Assembly (NCBI GenBank): GCA_020248905.1
Contig: JADCGR010000003.1
Coordinates: forward strand, 1-64,000
Length of the DNA stretch: 64,000 nucleotides
Direction of reading: 5' to 3'
DNA from: Curvibacter sp.
Lineage (GTDB): Bacteria; Pseudomonadota; Gammaproteobacteria; Burkholderiales; Burkholderiaceae_C
Part shown: positions 33,805 through 43,248 of the stretch, piece after piece
Numbering within the stretch: the stretch's first letter is position 1
Layout of the letters: every line of letters begins with the position of its first letter
The notes under the pieces: generated by a model
The model's input: only the letters and a program-made list of their open reading frames with translations
What the model was told of the DNA's origin: nothing
Databases searched by the model: none
Translations under genes and position numbers: made by a program

Positions 33805-36048
33805 TCAGGCAATCTTGAATCGCGCCACAGACTGGCGCAGTTCTTCGGCCATGCGCGACAGTTCGCGCACCTGGGCGGCCGTGGCACGGGTACCTTCGCC
33901 CGCCTGTTCCGTCACCGCGAAGATGTGCTGGATGTTGTCCGCCACCGTCGAGGCCATGGCCGCCTCGCGCGAGGTGGTATCCGAAATCTGCTCAATCAGC
34001 TCGGCCAGCCGGCGCGACACGCGGTCGATCTCGGTCAGAGCGGTACCGGCGTTGTCGGAGAGTCGGGCTCCTTCGACCACACCCCGCGTCGAGCGCTCCA
34101 TGGCGGCAACGGCGTCCTGGGTATCGGTCTGAATGGTCTTCACCAGCGCCGAAATCTGGCGCGTGGCGTCGGCGGAGCGTTCGGCGAGGCGCTGCACTTC
34201 TTCCGCCACCACCGAAAAGCCGCGACCGGCTTCACCTGCGGATGCGGCCTGGATGGCGGCATTGAGGGCCAGCACGTTCGTCTGCTCGGTAATGTCCGAA
34301 ATCAGTTCCGTGATTTCACCGATCTCCTGTGACGATTCACCCAGCCGCTTGATCCGCTTGGACGTATCCTGGATCTGATCACGGATGGCGTTCATACCGC
34401 CGATGGCGTCCTGCACAGCCCGCAGGCCGGATTCGGCCGCTTGCAGCGACTGGCGCGCCACCGCAGCCGATTCCTGGGCTTGATGCGACACCTGGTTGAT
34501 CCGGGTCGACATGTCCAGCACGGAGCGGCCCGTTTCACGGATCTCGTGCAGCTGTTCGTTGGACGCCGCGAGCAGCTCCGTGGATGTCTGGTCCACCTCG
34601 GCTGTGGTCTGCGCCACCTGGGCCGCCGTGTTCTGCACGTTACCCACCAGCAGTCGCAGTTCCTCGACCGTGTAGTTCACGGAGTCTGCGATAGCGCCCG
34701 TGATGTCTTCGGTCACGGTTGCTTCCTGCGTCAGATCGCCTTCGGCCACCGTCTGCAGTTCGTTCATCAGGCGCAGAATGGCCGCCTGGTTGGCATCGTT
34801 GACGCGCTTGGCCTCCTGCTCCTGACGCTCGGCCTCCATTCGCTGCGCTTCGGCAGCGACTTGGCGACGGCGGCTATCCATCAGCTGAACACGGGCCAAA
34901 CCAGCCGCGCAAAGCAGCGCGAAACTGGCCGCAGCAAACAGGGACAGCAGTCTGGCCGTGCTCAGACCGGTGCGCGTGGCCAGCAAGGTCTGCAACTCCT
35001 CAAGATCGCGACGCATGGGCTCGGAGTCGTTGATGATGGTGATCTGGGCGCTGCGTGCCGACACCAAGCCCTGCAGGTTGCCCAGAATGGCGCCAGCCTG
35101 GGTGCGGGTCTGCTCGTAGAGCTTGATAAGGGCTTCGATCTGCTCGCGGGTCTGCGCGTCTTTGGTGGCGTTGAGGCGCAGCTCTGGGCTGCCGTCGAGC
35201 AAGCCCTGAGCGATTTCCTTAAAGGAGTTCAGGTCCTTGCCAAGCAGGAACACGGCCTCGGGGCTCACGCCCTCGGCCGTCAGGAACTCGTTGGAAGACT
35301 TGCCGATGCGCTGCGTCAGCATCACGAGCTGACCGGCGGCAGAGATCTCGACGGGCGTTGCGCTTTGCTGCAGCTTCAGCGAGGAAACCGTCTCGGCGAT
35401 TTCCAGCAGGTCGAACGACTGGCGGTTGATGGTGCGCAGGGCAGTCCCCACCTGGGTCAGGAACGTCTCCTGGGCCAGGATCACAGCGGAGCTTTTCTCT
35501 GCACGCTCCATCAGCGGCAACACCTTTTCGAGCTGCGGCAACAGTTCAGGATCGAGGGGCTCGAGTCGCAGAGCGTAGTCGCTGTCACGCAGGCCCTTGA
35601 GGGTGCGCACAAGGACGCTCGAGGACTCGCGCACTTCGACGAAGGCCTGCGGCACGCTCACCAGAGCCTGGGACACCGACTTGGCCAGACGCTGCGACTG
35701 CGTCAGCGCCACGCCGGTAGCGTTGAGCTGTTGCGCGACGCGATCCGCCGAGGTCAGGGCCACGAACGCGATCACGCCCAACACGGTGAGCGCAAGACCG
35801 AGCAGCCACCAGAGCAAACGCTGCTGTTCGCCGATCGGCCGGCGTCCCAGAAGGGGCACGCTCACGATGTCTTCCGGGTCGGCCTGCGGCGACAGGGAGA
35901 GGTCTTGTAGCTGGGTGTCAAAGCTCTTGTCGGCGCCCGGGCCCCGCGGCAAGGCGGACAGATCGTCCGGCATGGCCAGACTCAAGTCGACGCTCTGCTC
36001 GGAATCGGGCGACTTCTTTTTGCCTAGGAGTTTCTTAAGGACGGACAT
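33805..36048 (-). CDS. pilJ: Methyl-accepting chemotaxis protein PilJ
   Basis: This 747-residue protein has a cytoplasmic N-terminus of about 75 residues, a first membrane helix (LLWWLLGLALTVLGVIAFVAL), a large periplasmic region with two PilJ-type helical modules, a second helix near residues 360-385 (LLSLFAAASFALLCAAGLARV), a HAMP-like segment and an MCP signalling domain. The hairpin tip reads ITEQTNVLALNAAIQAASAGEAGRGFSVVAEEV, with the interruption AIQAASAG replacing the usual EAARAGE. PilJ senses surface contact through pilus signals and feeds ChpA. It lies 32 bases after pilI and 38 bases before chpA. Confidence 0.95.
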   Translation of the reverse strand: MSVLKKLLGKKKSPDSEQSVDLSLAMPDDLSALPRGPGADKSFDTQLQDLSLSPQADPEDIVSVPLLGRRPIGEQQRLLWWLLGLALTVLGVIAFVALTSADRVAQQLNATGVALTQSQRLAKSVSQALVSVPQAFVEVRESSSVLVRTLKGLRDSDYALRLEPLDPELLPQLEKVLPLMERAEKSSAVILAQETFLTQVGTALRTINRQSFDLLEIAETVSSLKLQQSATPVEISAAGQLVMLTQRIGKSSNEFLTAEGVSPEAVFLLGKDLNSFKEIAQGLLDGSPELRLNATKDAQTREQIEALIKLYEQTRTQAGAILGNLQGLVSARSAQITIINDSEPMRRDLEELQTLLATRTGLSTARLLSLFAAASFALLCAAGLARVQLMDSRRRQVAAEAQRMEAERQEQEAKRVNDANQAAILRLMNELQTVAEGDLTQEATVTEDITGAIADSVNYTVEELRLLVGNVQNTAAQVAQTTAEVDQTSTELLAASNEQLHEIRETGRSVLDMSTRINQVSHQAQESAAVARQSLQAAESGLRAVQDAIGGMNAIRDQIQDTSKRIKRLGESSQEIGEITELISDITEQTNVLALNAAIQAASAGEAGRGFSVVAEEVQRLAERSADATRQISALVKTIQTDTQDAVAAMERSTRGVVEGARLSDNAGTALTEIDRVSRRLAELIEQISDTTSREAAMASTVADNIQHIFAVTEQAGEGTRATAAQVRELSRMAEELRQSVARFKIA

Positions 36049-36080
36049 GTTGCAACCTTCAGGGGTTTAGTGCGGTCTCT

Positions 36081-36608
36081 TCAGGCACTGATGCTCAAGA
36101 ATTCACTCATCTGTGACAGCTGCTGAAGATTGATCTCCTGCCAGCGGCTGCCGTCAACGTCGACATAACGGTTACCAAAATACGGCGGGGCATCGTCGGG
36201 CGGGGGCTCTGAGCCGGAAAATGCCCCGACGTGGCGCAGGCCCGCCAGGGAATCGATCAGCAGGCAGCAGTTGATTTCCAGCGCGGCGTTCAGCGTCACC
36301 ACACTGGCCTGCGCCCAGTACTGCTCTGTCCGCAGGGGCGCCTTGCCCGCAACGTAAGACGCCAGGTCCACCACGCCAAACAGCCCACCGCGAAGGTTCA
36401 CGACCCCCAGGAACCAGGTTTGCGAGTACGGAACCGACTGGACCGCCGGCAAAGGAAAAATCTCCCCGGACTGAGCCAGCGGCAGCAGGTAATCCTGCCC
36501 TCCGGCGCGTACCGCCAGCCACGAAATGGAAAGACCTTCGGCCTTGGCAGCCTGCAAACGGTTTGCCAGTCGTGCCTGCAGGTCCCTGAGTGCTTCGCGA
36601 TTGGCCAT
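36081..36608 (-). CDS. pilI: CheW-like adaptor PilI
   Basis: This 175-residue protein has the CheW fold: DYLLPLAQSGEIFPLPAVQSVPYSQTWFLGVVNLRGGLFGVVDL is the core signature region, with the conserved NLRG motif near residue 70. PilI couples the receptor PilJ to the kinase ChpA at the pole. An insertion rich in Pro and Asp (GSEPPPDDAPP) precedes the C-terminal part. It follows pilH by ten bases in the operon. Confidence 0.93.
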   Translation of the reverse strand: MANREALRDLQARLANRLQAAKAEGLSISWLAVRAGGQDYLLPLAQSGEIFPLPAVQSVPYSQTWFLGVVNLRGGLFGVVDLASYVAGKAPLRTEQYWAQASVVTLNAALEINCCLLIDSLAGLRHVGAFSGSEPPPDDAPPYFGNRYVDVDGSRWQEINLQQLSQMSEFLSISA

Positions 36609-36618
36609 GGGGTCGCGG

Positions 36619-36984
36619 TCAGCCCAGCGCCTTGATCTTGCCCAGCAACTCGGCTTCGTCCACCGGCTTGGTCACATAGTCACGTGCGCCCTGGCGCATG
36701 CCCCAGACCCGGTCGGTCTCCAAGTTCTTGCTGGTGCAGATGATGATCGGGATGCCTGCGTATTCGGGGGTGCGGCTGATCGCACGCGTTAGCTGAAAAC
36801 CGTTCTGGCCCGGCATCACCACATCCATCAGGATCAGGTCGGGCTTGTCCTCGGACAAGCGGCGAAACGCATCATCGGCATCTTCGGCCGTCTTCACCGA
36901 CATACCGTTCCTCTGCAGCAAATCCGTAAGAAACATCAGTTCCGTCTTGGAATCATCGACAATCAAAACTTTGAGGATAGGCAT
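36619..36984 (-). CDS. pilH: Response regulator PilH
   Basis: This 121-residue single-domain receiver begins MPILKVLIVDDSKTELMFL; the acidic pocket is VDDS, the phospho-acceptor is the Asp in LILMDVVMPGQNG (about residue 51) and the conserved Lys is in DYVTKPVDEAEL. PilH counteracts PilG in Pil-Chp systems, favouring pilus retraction or acting as a phosphate sink. AAGGAG seven bases upstream supports the ATG at 36984, which overlaps the last base of the pilG stop (TGATG). Confidence 0.94.
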   Translation of the reverse strand: MPILKVLIVDDSKTELMFLTDLLQRNGMSVKTAEDADDAFRRLSEDKPDLILMDVVMPGQNGFQLTRAISRTPEYAGIPIIICTSKNLETDRVWGMRQGARDYVTKPVDEAELLGKIKALG

Positions 36985-37382
36985 CAACTTACTCCTTGAA
37001 GGACTATGCCAAACTGCTGCACCGTCTGCAACAACTGGTCTTTGGTAAAAGGCTTGGTGAGGTAGTCCTGCGCGCCGACCATGCGGCCGCGGGCCTTGTC
37101 GAAAACCCCGTCCTTGGACGACAGCATGACCACCGGCACCGACGCGAACTTCGCATTGCGCTTGATGATGGCGCAGGTCTGGTATCCGTCGAGTCGTGGC
37201 ATAAGGATGTCGCAGAAAATCAGATTGGGCTGGTAGTCGTTCACCTTGGCCAGCGCGTCAAAGCCATCGTCGGCCAGCAGCACATCGTGTCCGCCTTGCT
37301 TGAGAAAAATCTCGGCGCTGCGGCGTATCGTGTTGCTGTCGTCGATCACGAGGACCTTGAGAGGCGTTTCTTGCGTGCTCAC
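36984..37382 (-). CDS. pilG: Response regulator PilG
   Basis: This 132-residue CheY-like protein has VIDDSNTIRRSAEIFL, the phospho-acceptor Asp in LIFCDILMPRLDGYQ (about residue 59), SSKDGVFDKARGRMVGAQDYLTKPF as the switch and Lys region, and no output domain. The N-E-I/F-L-type pattern of helix one is typical of PilG. It starts with GTG at 37382 behind AGGAG. It is the first gene of the pilGHIJ-chpA operon; the 61-base gap to the rubredoxin gene upstream suggests either a promoter there or co-transcription. Confidence 0.94.
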   Translation of the reverse strand: MSTQETPLKVLVIDDSNTIRRSAEIFLKQGGHDVLLADDGFDALAKVNDYQPNLIFCDILMPRLDGYQTCAIIKRNAKFASVPVVMLSSKDGVFDKARGRMVGAQDYLTKPFTKDQLLQTVQQFGIVLQGVS

Positions 37383-37443
37383 GGAAGGCAGCTCCTGGTG
37401 ACAAGCGGACGGGCGATGAGAGTCTGCATCCTGCGGTACGGCC

Positions 37444-37617
37444 TCAGATCTGAACCATCTCGAAATCTTCCTTGCGCGCCCCGCACTCCGGGCAAGTCCA
37501 GTTCATGGGCACATCGGCCCACGCGGTCCCGGGGGCTATGCCGTGCTCCGGATCGCCGGACGCTTCGTCATAAATCCAGCCACAGATCAGGCACATCCAA
37601 GTCTTTTTGTCGCTCAC
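37444..37617 (-). CDS. Rubredoxin
   Basis: This 57-residue protein reads from a GTG at 37617 as MSDKKTWMCLICGWIYDEAS and continues to a TGA at 37446-37444. It has the two C-x2-C iron sites of rubredoxin: MCLICGWIYDEA at the N-terminus and CPECGARKEDFE at the C-terminus, with GTAWADVPMNWTCP between. Rubredoxins are small one-iron electron carriers. The gene sits upstream of pilG and divergent from thiD, an arrangement common in Burkholderiales. It is easily missed because of its size. A TACAAT at 37653-37648 on its strand could be the -10 element. Confidence 0.93.
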   Translation of the reverse strand: MSDKKTWMCLICGWIYDEASGDPEHGIAPGTAWADVPMNWTCPECGARKEDFEMVQI

Positions 37618-37731
37618 AGCTTAGGGGACCTTCGAATAGAATGCAATATTGTACAAAGTGAAATCCGCCATCTGACGGCTTTCTCGCAACGATCAGTCTT
37701 ATTCTGCCTGATGACGCTTCCAGGCCAGCCC

Positions 37732-38649
37732 ATGCAAACCCCCACCCCCGAGGACAACGCGCACGATGTAGGTGAGCCTCCCTGCGTGTTGGTCTTCAAC
37801 GCCAATGACCCGAGCGGCGCGGGCGGCCTCTCGGGTGATGTAGCCGCGATTGCCTCGGCTGGCGCCCACGCCTTGCCGGTGGTGACGGGCGCCTATGCAC
37901 GCGATACCGCCGAGACCTTCGACCACTTCCCCTTCGACGAGGAGGTCGTGGCCGAGCAGGCCCGCGGCCTGCTGGAGGATGTCAGCGTCCAGGCCATCAA
38001 GGTGGGGTTTGCAGGCACCCCCGAGAACCTAAGCGCGATTGCGGAGATCGCCACCGACTACCCGGACCTGCCGCTGATCGCCTACATGCCCAATCTCTCG
38101 TGGTGGAGCGAAGTGCAGATTGACCTGTACCTCGATGCCTTCCAGGAGCTCGTGCTGCCCCAGACGACATTGTTGGTTGGAAACCACAGCACGCTTTGGC
38201 GCTGGTTGCTGCCGGACTGGGACGGTGCGCGCAGCCCGACCGCAAGGGACATCGCCCGTGCTGCCGGCGAGTACGGTGTCCCCTACACGCTGGTCACCGG
38301 AATCCCGGCGGCAGAGCAGCACATCGAAAACGTGCTCGCGAGCCCACAGACGGTGCTGGCCAGCGAGAAGTTCGAGCGCTTCGAGGCGGTCTTCTCGGGC
38401 GCAGGCGACACGCTGAGCGCCACGCTGAGCGCTCTCGTTGCGAGCGGCTGCGACCTCATGGAAGCGTTCGGGGAAGCCCTGGGCTACCTCGACCATTGCC
38501 TGGACGGCGGCTTTCGCCCCGGCATGGGACATGTGATCCCCGATCGCCTGTTCTGGGCCCAGGCCGACACCAACGAAAATCCCACACAAGACGAGGCAGA
38601 AGGTCCGTCTTCGACCCTGGAGCTGCCCCCGCATGACACCCAGCACTGA
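37732..38649 (+). CDS. thiD: Hydroxymethylpyrimidine/phosphomethylpyrimidine kinase
   Basis: This 305-residue ribokinase-fold enzyme phosphorylates HMP and HMP-phosphate in thiamine synthesis. Recognisable elements are [24 protein letters not shown] near residue 21, [12 protein letters not shown], and the anion-hole motif [19 protein letters not shown] near residue 220. It is about 35 residues longer than typical ThiD because of an acidic C-terminal tail. The ATG at 37732 is one of two close candidates (the other is 37711); neither has a strong ribosome-binding site. Its end overlaps hemL by 17 bases. No thi-box riboswitch is visible upstream. Confidence 0.88.
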   Translation: MQTPTPEDNAHDVGEPPCVLVFNANDPSGAGGLSGDVAAIASAGAHALPVVTGAYARDTAETFDHFPFDEEVVAEQARGLLEDVSVQAIKVGFAGTPENLSAIAEIATDYPDLPLIAYMPNLSWWSEVQIDLYLDAFQELVLPQTTLLVGNHSTLWRWLLPDWDGARSPTARDIARAAGEYGVPYTLVTGIPAAEQHIENVLASPQTVLASEKFERFEAVFSGAGDTLSATLSALVASGCDLMEAFGEALGYLDHCLDGGFRPGMGHVIPDRLFWAQADTNENPTQDEAEGPSSTLELPPHDTQH

Positions 38650-39940
38650 CCGCAACGACGTCCTGTTCGAACGCGCCAAGCGCGTCATTCCCGGTGGTGT
38701 GAATTCGCCTGTGCGCGCATTCCGCGCCGTAGGCGGCACACCGCGCTTCGTTCGGCGCGCACAGGGTGCCCACTTCTGGGATGCCACGGGCAAGCGCTAT
38801 GTCGACTACATCGGCTCCTGGGGACCAATGATTCTGGGTCATGGCCATCCCGCCGTTCTCGACGCGGTGCAGAAAGCCGCCGTCGACGGCTTTTCCTATG
38901 GCGCCCCCACCGAGCGCGAGATCGAGCTGGCCGAGGAGATCCTCAAGTTCGTACCCTCTATGGAGATGGTGCGCCTGGTGAGCTCGGGTACCGAGGCTGG
39001 CATGAGCGCTTTGCGCCTGGCGCGCGGCGCCACGGGTCGCAGCAAGATCATCAAGTTCGAGGGGTGCTACCACGGCCACGCGGACGCCCTGCTTGTCAAG
39101 GCCGGTTCGGGCCTGGCCACCTTCGGCAACCCCACCAGCGCAGGCGTACCCGCCGAGGTGGTTCAGCACACTCTGGTGCTCGAATACAACAGTGTTCAGC
39201 AACTCGAAGAGGCCTTCGCGCTGCATGGCCCCGACCTGGCCTGCGTGATGATCGAACCTATCGCGGGCAACATGAATTTTGTGCGCGCCTCCGTGCCCTT
39301 CATGAAGCGCTGCCACGAGCTTTGCAGGCAACACGGTGCCCTGCTGGTCTTTGACGAGGTGATGACGGGTTTCCGGGTCGCACTTGGGGGTGCCCAGAGC
39401 GTGTATGCGCGGCTCATCCCGGGCTTCAATCCCGACCTCACGGTACTGGGCAAGGTGATCGGTGGCGGTATGCCGCTGGCAGCCTTCGGCGGCCCGCGCG
39501 CCGTCATGGAACAGCTTGCACCGCTGGGCCCGGTCTATCAGGCTGGCACGCTTTCGGGCAACCCGGTCGCCACGGCCTGCGGTCTGGCCACCCTACGGGA
39601 AATCGCGAAACCCGGTTTCTATGAAGCGCTGGGCCAGAAGACGCGCGGGCTGATGGCCGGCCTGAAGTCGGCAGCGGAGGCGCAGGGCATCGCTTTCTGT
39701 GCTGACAGCGAAGGCGGCATGTTCGGCTTCTTCCTGCTGACCGAGCTGCCGCAGAATTACGCCACCGTCATGAAGACCGAGGGCGCGAAGTTCAACCGGC
39801 TCTTCCACGGGCTGCTCGACCGCGGCATCTACATTGCCCCTGCGCTGTACGAGGCCGGCTTCGTGAGCGCAGCGCACAGCGAAGAGGACATCGCCGCCAC
39901 GCTCGCTGCTGCACGCGAGGTCTTCAAGACACTGCGCTGA
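38633..39940 (+). CDS. hemL: Glutamate-1-semialdehyde 2,1-aminomutase
   Basis: This 435-residue PLP enzyme makes 5-aminolevulinate in the C5 haem pathway. It shows the N-terminal block [39 protein letters not shown], the [13 protein letters not shown] motif with the PLP-contacting Asp, and the Schiff-base lysine in [19 protein letters not shown]. The full length is normal. It overlaps thiD by 17 bases, so the two are coupled, and converges on purH across a structured 149-base gap. Confidence 0.97.
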   Translation: MTPSTDRNDVLFERAKRVIPGGVNSPVRAFRAVGGTPRFVRRAQGAHFWDATGKRYVDYIGSWGPMILGHGHPAVLDAVQKAAVDGFSYGAPTEREIELAEEILKFVPSMEMVRLVSSGTEAGMSALRLARGATGRSKIIKFEGCYHGHADALLVKAGSGLATFGNPTSAGVPAEVVQHTLVLEYNSVQQLEEAFALHGPDLACVMIEPIAGNMNFVRASVPFMKRCHELCRQHGALLVFDEVMTGFRVALGGAQSVYARLIPGFNPDLTVLGKVIGGGMPLAAFGGPRAVMEQLAPLGPVYQAGTLSGNPVATACGLATLREIAKPGFYEALGQKTRGLMAGLKSAAEAQGIAFCADSEGGMFGFFLLTELPQNYATVMKTEGAKFNRLFHGLLDRGIYIAPALYEAGFVSAAHSEEDIAATLAAAREVFKTLR

Positions 39941-39991
39941 ACGTTCGGTAAAGTTCGACAGGGGGCATAGCCAGCGGACGCCGGGCTGGGC

Positions 39992-40049
39992 GCCCGGAGC
40001 GCAGGAACCGAAACGTACTTGCAGTACGTGAGAACTCCGAGCACCGGGC
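39992..40049. repeat. Long imperfect hairpin between hemL and purH
   Basis: The left arm starts GCCCGGAGCGC (39992) and ends ACGTACT; the right arm starts AGTACGTGAG and ends CACCGGGC (40049). The arms are about 27 bases each with a TGC loop at the centre and a few mismatches. It lies in the 149-base gap between the convergent hemL and purH stops and probably acts as a bidirectional terminator or a dispersed palindromic repeat. There is no T-run. Confidence 0.65.
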
Positions 40050-40089
40050 AACGCCGCCCTGCGTTGGCGCAGTGGCCCAGCGTCGAACT

Positions 40090-41670
40090 TCAGTGGCGGA
40101 AATGGCGAACGCCGCTAAACACCATCGCCACACCGCGCTCGTCCGCTGCATCGATGACCTCCTGGTCCCGCATGGAGCCGCCCGGCTGGATCACGCAGGT
40201 GGCGCCCTGGTCGATCACCACGTCTAGGCCATCGCGGAAGGGAAAGAAGGCATCGCTTGCCACCGCCGTGCCCTGGAGCGAAAGCCTGGCGTGTTCCGCC
40301 TTGATGCTGGCAATGCGCGCGGAATCCAGTCGGCTCATCTGGCCGGCACCCACGCCCATGGTCATGCCGTCCTTGCAGAAAACGATGGCGTTGCTCTTGA
40401 CGAACTTGGCAACTTTCCAGGCGAATAACAGATCCTGGAACTGCTGCTCCGTCGGTGCGAGCTTGGTCACGACCCTGAGCTCGCTGCGCTGCAACTCCTG
40501 GTTGTCAGCGGTCTGGATCAGCAGACCCGAACCCACACGTTTGACGTCGTGCGAATTGAGGCCGCGCTCCCACGCCGTCCTGCCGGCGCGCCTGACCCCG
40601 TCCATCGAGATCTGCAGCACGCGCACATTGGCCTTGGCCTTGAGGAGTTCCAGGGCCTCGGCCGTGTACGCCGGTGCCATCAGCACCTCGACGAACTGCC
40701 TGCTCACGGCCTGCGCGGCTACGAGGTCCACCGTGCGGTTGAAGGCGATGATGCCGCCGAAGGCCGAGGTGGGATCGGTCTGGAAGGCCTTGCTGTAGGC
40801 CTCCAGGGCATCCTTGCCCACGGCCACGCCACAGGGGTTGGCATGTTTGACGATCACGCAGGCCGGCGCGTCGAAGCTTTTCACGCATTCCCACGCCGCG
40901 TCGCCATCGGCAATGTTGTTGTAGCTCAGCTCCTTGCCCTGTAGCTGCGTGGCTGTGACCAGCGAGCCCGGAGCGGGATGAAGGTCGCGGTAGAACGCCG
41001 CGCTCTGGTGCGGGTTCTCGCCGTAGCGCAGGTCCTGCAGCTTGACAAAGTTGCTGTTGGACTGACCTGGGAAGGCAGCGTGGGTGCCGTCTTCGTCGAT
41101 GGCCGAGAGGTAGTTGCTGATGGCTGCGTCGTAGTTGGCGATGCGGTTGAAGGCGGCCACCGAGAGCTTGAAGCGCAGCGGGTCTGACAGCTTGCCATTT
41201 TTCTTCAACGCCTCCAGCACCCCCGGGTACTGCGAAGCGTCGGTCAGTACGCCTACGTCCTTCCAGTTCTTGGCCGCGCTGCGCACCATGGCCGGGCCAC
41301 CGATGTCGATATTCTCGATGGCATCTTCCAGCGTGCAGCCGGGCTTGGCCACCGTGGCTTCGAAGGGATAGAGGTTGACCACCAGCAGGTCGATGGTGTC
41401 GATGCCATGCGCCTTGAGCGCAGCCATATGCTCAGGCACATCGCGACGCGCGAGCAGGCCGCCGTGCACCTTGGGGTGTAGGGTCTTGACGCGGCCGTCA
41501 AGCATCTCGGGAAAAGACGTGACGTCGGCCACCTCGGTCACGGGCAGCTTGGCGTCGGCCAGCAGCCGGGCCGTGCCCCCGGTGGAGATCAGCCTGACGC
41601 CCAGCGCGTGCAGCGCCTTGGCGAATTCGACGATGCCGGTCTTGTCAGAAACGGAGAGCAGTGCGTTCAT
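40090..41670 (-). CDS. purH: Bifunctional AICAR transformylase/IMP cyclohydrolase
   Basis: This 526-residue enzyme performs the last two steps of IMP synthesis. The N-terminal cyclohydrolase starts [21 protein letters not shown] with the [10 protein letters not shown] motif; the C-terminal formyltransferase includes [26 protein letters not shown] (the catalytic Lys-His pair) and [23 protein letters not shown]. It is full length. In this lineage it is commonly downstream of fis, from which it is separated here by a 93-base region holding a notable inverted repeat. Confidence 0.97.
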   Translation of the reverse strand: MNALLSVSDKTGIVEFAKALHALGVRLISTGGTARLLADAKLPVTEVADVTSFPEMLDGRVKTLHPKVHGGLLARRDVPEHMAALKAHGIDTIDLLVVNLYPFEATVAKPGCTLEDAIENIDIGGPAMVRSAAKNWKDVGVLTDASQYPGVLEALKKNGKLSDPLRFKLSVAAFNRIANYDAAISNYLSAIDEDGTHAAFPGQSNSNFVKLQDLRYGENPHQSAAFYRDLHPAPGSLVTATQLQGKELSYNNIADGDAAWECVKSFDAPACVIVKHANPCGVAVGKDALEAYSKAFQTDPTSAFGGIIAFNRTVDLVAAQAVSRQFVEVLMAPAYTAEALELLKAKANVRVLQISMDGVRRAGRTAWERGLNSHDVKRVGSGLLIQTADNQELQRSELRVVTKLAPTEQQFQDLLFAWKVAKFVKSNAIVFCKDGMTMGVGAGQMSRLDSARIASIKAEHARLSLQGTAVASDAFFPFRDGLDVVIDQGATCVIQPGGSMRDQEVIDAADERGVAMVFSGVRHFRH

Positions 41671-41673
41671 AAA

Positions 41674-41765
41674 GAGGTTGAGCGTTGGGCGTTAGGCGTT
41701 GGGCGTTGAGCGAAATCAGGGCCGGGCCGTTCTCGCTTGACGCTGAATGCCCAACGCTCGACCTC
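41674..41765. repeat. Inverted repeat with tandem heptamers between fis and purH
   Basis: A 20-base left arm, GAGGTTGAGCGTTGGGCGTT (41674-41693), matches the complement of the right arm at 41746-41765 at 18 of 20 positions. Inside the left side lie four tandem heptamers GCGTTGG, GCGTTAG, GCGTTGG, GCGTTGA (41682-41709), and an inverted copy CCAACGC follows at 41751-41757. The right arm overlaps the fis stop codon. Such structure could terminate or attenuate transcription between fis and purH, or be a small dispersed repeat. Confidence 0.8.
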
Positions 41766-42000
41766 ACTTGATCAGTTTGTGCTCGACCAGCTTCTTGCGC
41801 AAAGTATTGCGATTCAGGCCCAGCCAGAGTGCGGCACGCGACTGGTTCTGCTCGGCCTGCTGCATCACCACCTCGAGCAAGGGCTTCTCCACAATGCGTA
41901 CCAGCATCTCGTACATGCCATCAGGCTCGGTGCCACGCAGGTCCCTGAAATAGCCTTCCAGGCTGTTGCGCACGCATTCTTCGATCTGTTTCTTGCTCAC
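41764..42000 (-). CDS. fis: Fis family DNA-binding protein
   Basis: This 78-residue protein ends in the Fis helix-turn-helix: LEVVMQQAEQNQSRAALWLG followed by LNRNTLRKKLVEHKL. The start is a GTG at 42000 behind GGAGG with seven bases spacing, giving SKKQIEECVRNSLEGYF as N-terminus, normal for short betaproteobacterial Fis. The longer frame into dusB is rejected. Fis bends DNA and regulates rRNA and growth-phase genes. It follows dusB by 58 bases, the classic dusB-fis operon. Confidence 0.95.
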   Translation of the reverse strand: MSKKQIEECVRNSLEGYFRDLRGTEPDGMYEMLVRIVEKPLLEVVMQQAEQNQSRAALWLGLNRNTLRKKLVEHKLIK

Positions 42001-42058
42001 TGAATAACCTCCATGCTCCGCATTGCGGTGTGAGCGCCTTCGAACGGCTGCGCGGCGC

Positions 42059-43102
42059 TCATGCGGCAAGCTCCATCATTTCTTCTGTCGTCCCAATGTC
42101 CATGGCCACTGGCAGGCGGTCCATGCGGGTCCCGAGTTCATCCAGATAATCTGCCACGGACTGCAACTGGTCCCGGGGATCGTCCAAAGTATTCATGCGT
42201 ACGCGGAAGCCCTCGCTGCCCGGCAGCGCCCGCAGGTACCAGCCAATGTGCTTGCGGGCGCTCCGCACACCCGTGTACTCGCCGTACAGGGTGTAGTGAT
42301 CTTCCAGGTGTTCAAGCAGCAGGCGACGTAGCTCGACAACCAGCGGGGGCGCGAGCTGCTCGCCGGTGGCCAGGTGGTACGCAATCTCGCGAAAGATCCA
42401 GGGCCGGCCCTGGGCCGCACGACCGATCATCAGCGCGTCCGCTCCCGTGGCGCGCAGCACAGCCCGGGCTTTTTCGGGAGAGGTGATATCGCCATTGGCC
42501 ACAACGGGGATGCGCAGCGCGGCCTTAACGGCGGCAATGGTCTCGTATTCGGCCGCGCCCGTGTAGCCCTGCTCGCGCGTACGGCCGTGAATAGTGATCA
42601 TCTGCACACCAGCGCTTTCGGCGGCGCGGGCAATGGCTAGGGCGTTCTTGTTGGCTTGGCACCATCCGGTGCGCATCTTGAGCGTAACCGGCACACCGTG
42701 GGGCAGGCACGCCTCGACTACGGCACTGACGATCTGGATGGCCAGCGATTCGTCCTGCATCAGGGCCGAGCCGGCCCATTTATTGCAGACCTTCTTGGCG
42801 GGGCAGCCCATATTTATGTCAATGACCTGCGCACCGCGCTCGATGTTGTAGACGGCCGCCTCGGCCATCATGGGCGCGTCAGTCCCGGCGATCTGCACGG
42901 CGATGGGGCCAGCTTCTCCCTCGTGGTTGGCGCGGCGCGAAGTCTTAAGGCTGCTCCACAGGTCCTTGCGCGAGGTCACCATTTCGCTCACCGCATACCC
43001 TGCGCCCAGCGATTTGCAAAGACGCCGGAAAGGGCGATCTGTCACGCCCGCCATTGGTGCCACGAACAGGTTGTTCGGAAGTTCGAAGGAACCGATCTTC
43101 AT
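42059..43102 (-). CDS. dusB: tRNA-dihydrouridine synthase B
   Basis: This 347-residue flavoenzyme reduces a uridine in the tRNA D-loop. It shows the TIM-barrel FMN landmarks NNLFVAPMAGVTDRPFRRLC, VQIAGTDAPMMAEAA, INMGCPAKKVCNKWAGSALM (the catalytic cysteine is in KKVCNK), ITIHGRTREQGYTG and GRAAQGRPWIF. The ATG at 43102 begins MKIGSFELPN; upstream codons of the longer frame have no family similarity. It forms an operon with fis. Confidence 0.96.
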   Translation of the reverse strand: MKIGSFELPNNLFVAPMAGVTDRPFRRLCKSLGAGYAVSEMVTSRKDLWSSLKTSRRANHEGEAGPIAVQIAGTDAPMMAEAAVYNIERGAQVIDINMGCPAKKVCNKWAGSALMQDESLAIQIVSAVVEACLPHGVPVTLKMRTGWCQANKNALAIARAAESAGVQMITIHGRTREQGYTGAAEYETIAAVKAALRIPVVANGDITSPEKARAVLRATGADALMIGRAAQGRPWIFREIAYHLATGEQLAPPLVVELRRLLLEHLEDHYTLYGEYTGVRSARKHIGWYLRALPGSEGFRVRMNTLDDPRDQLQSVADYLDELGTRMDRLPVAMDIGTTEEMMELAA

Positions 43103-43248
43103 GACGGAGGGCGTTGAGGGGATGGCTGGGAAATGGACGCCGCGCGAGGATGACGCGTTTGCCGCTACCGGTATTCTATCTGCACAAAATTTCAGCAATT
43201 GAAATGGCGCGCGTCTGCACAGGCGAGCCTGCATATACTGCCCGGGCT

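Noticed and set aside
37621-37731. Thiamine riboswitch before thiD
   Set aside because: The 110-base region lacks the thi-box core CTGAGA and has no room for the typical two-arm fold.
41682-41712. CRISPR or iteron origin
   Set aside because: Seven-base units without spacers and no replication gene nearby; it is a short tandem repeat inside a palindrome.
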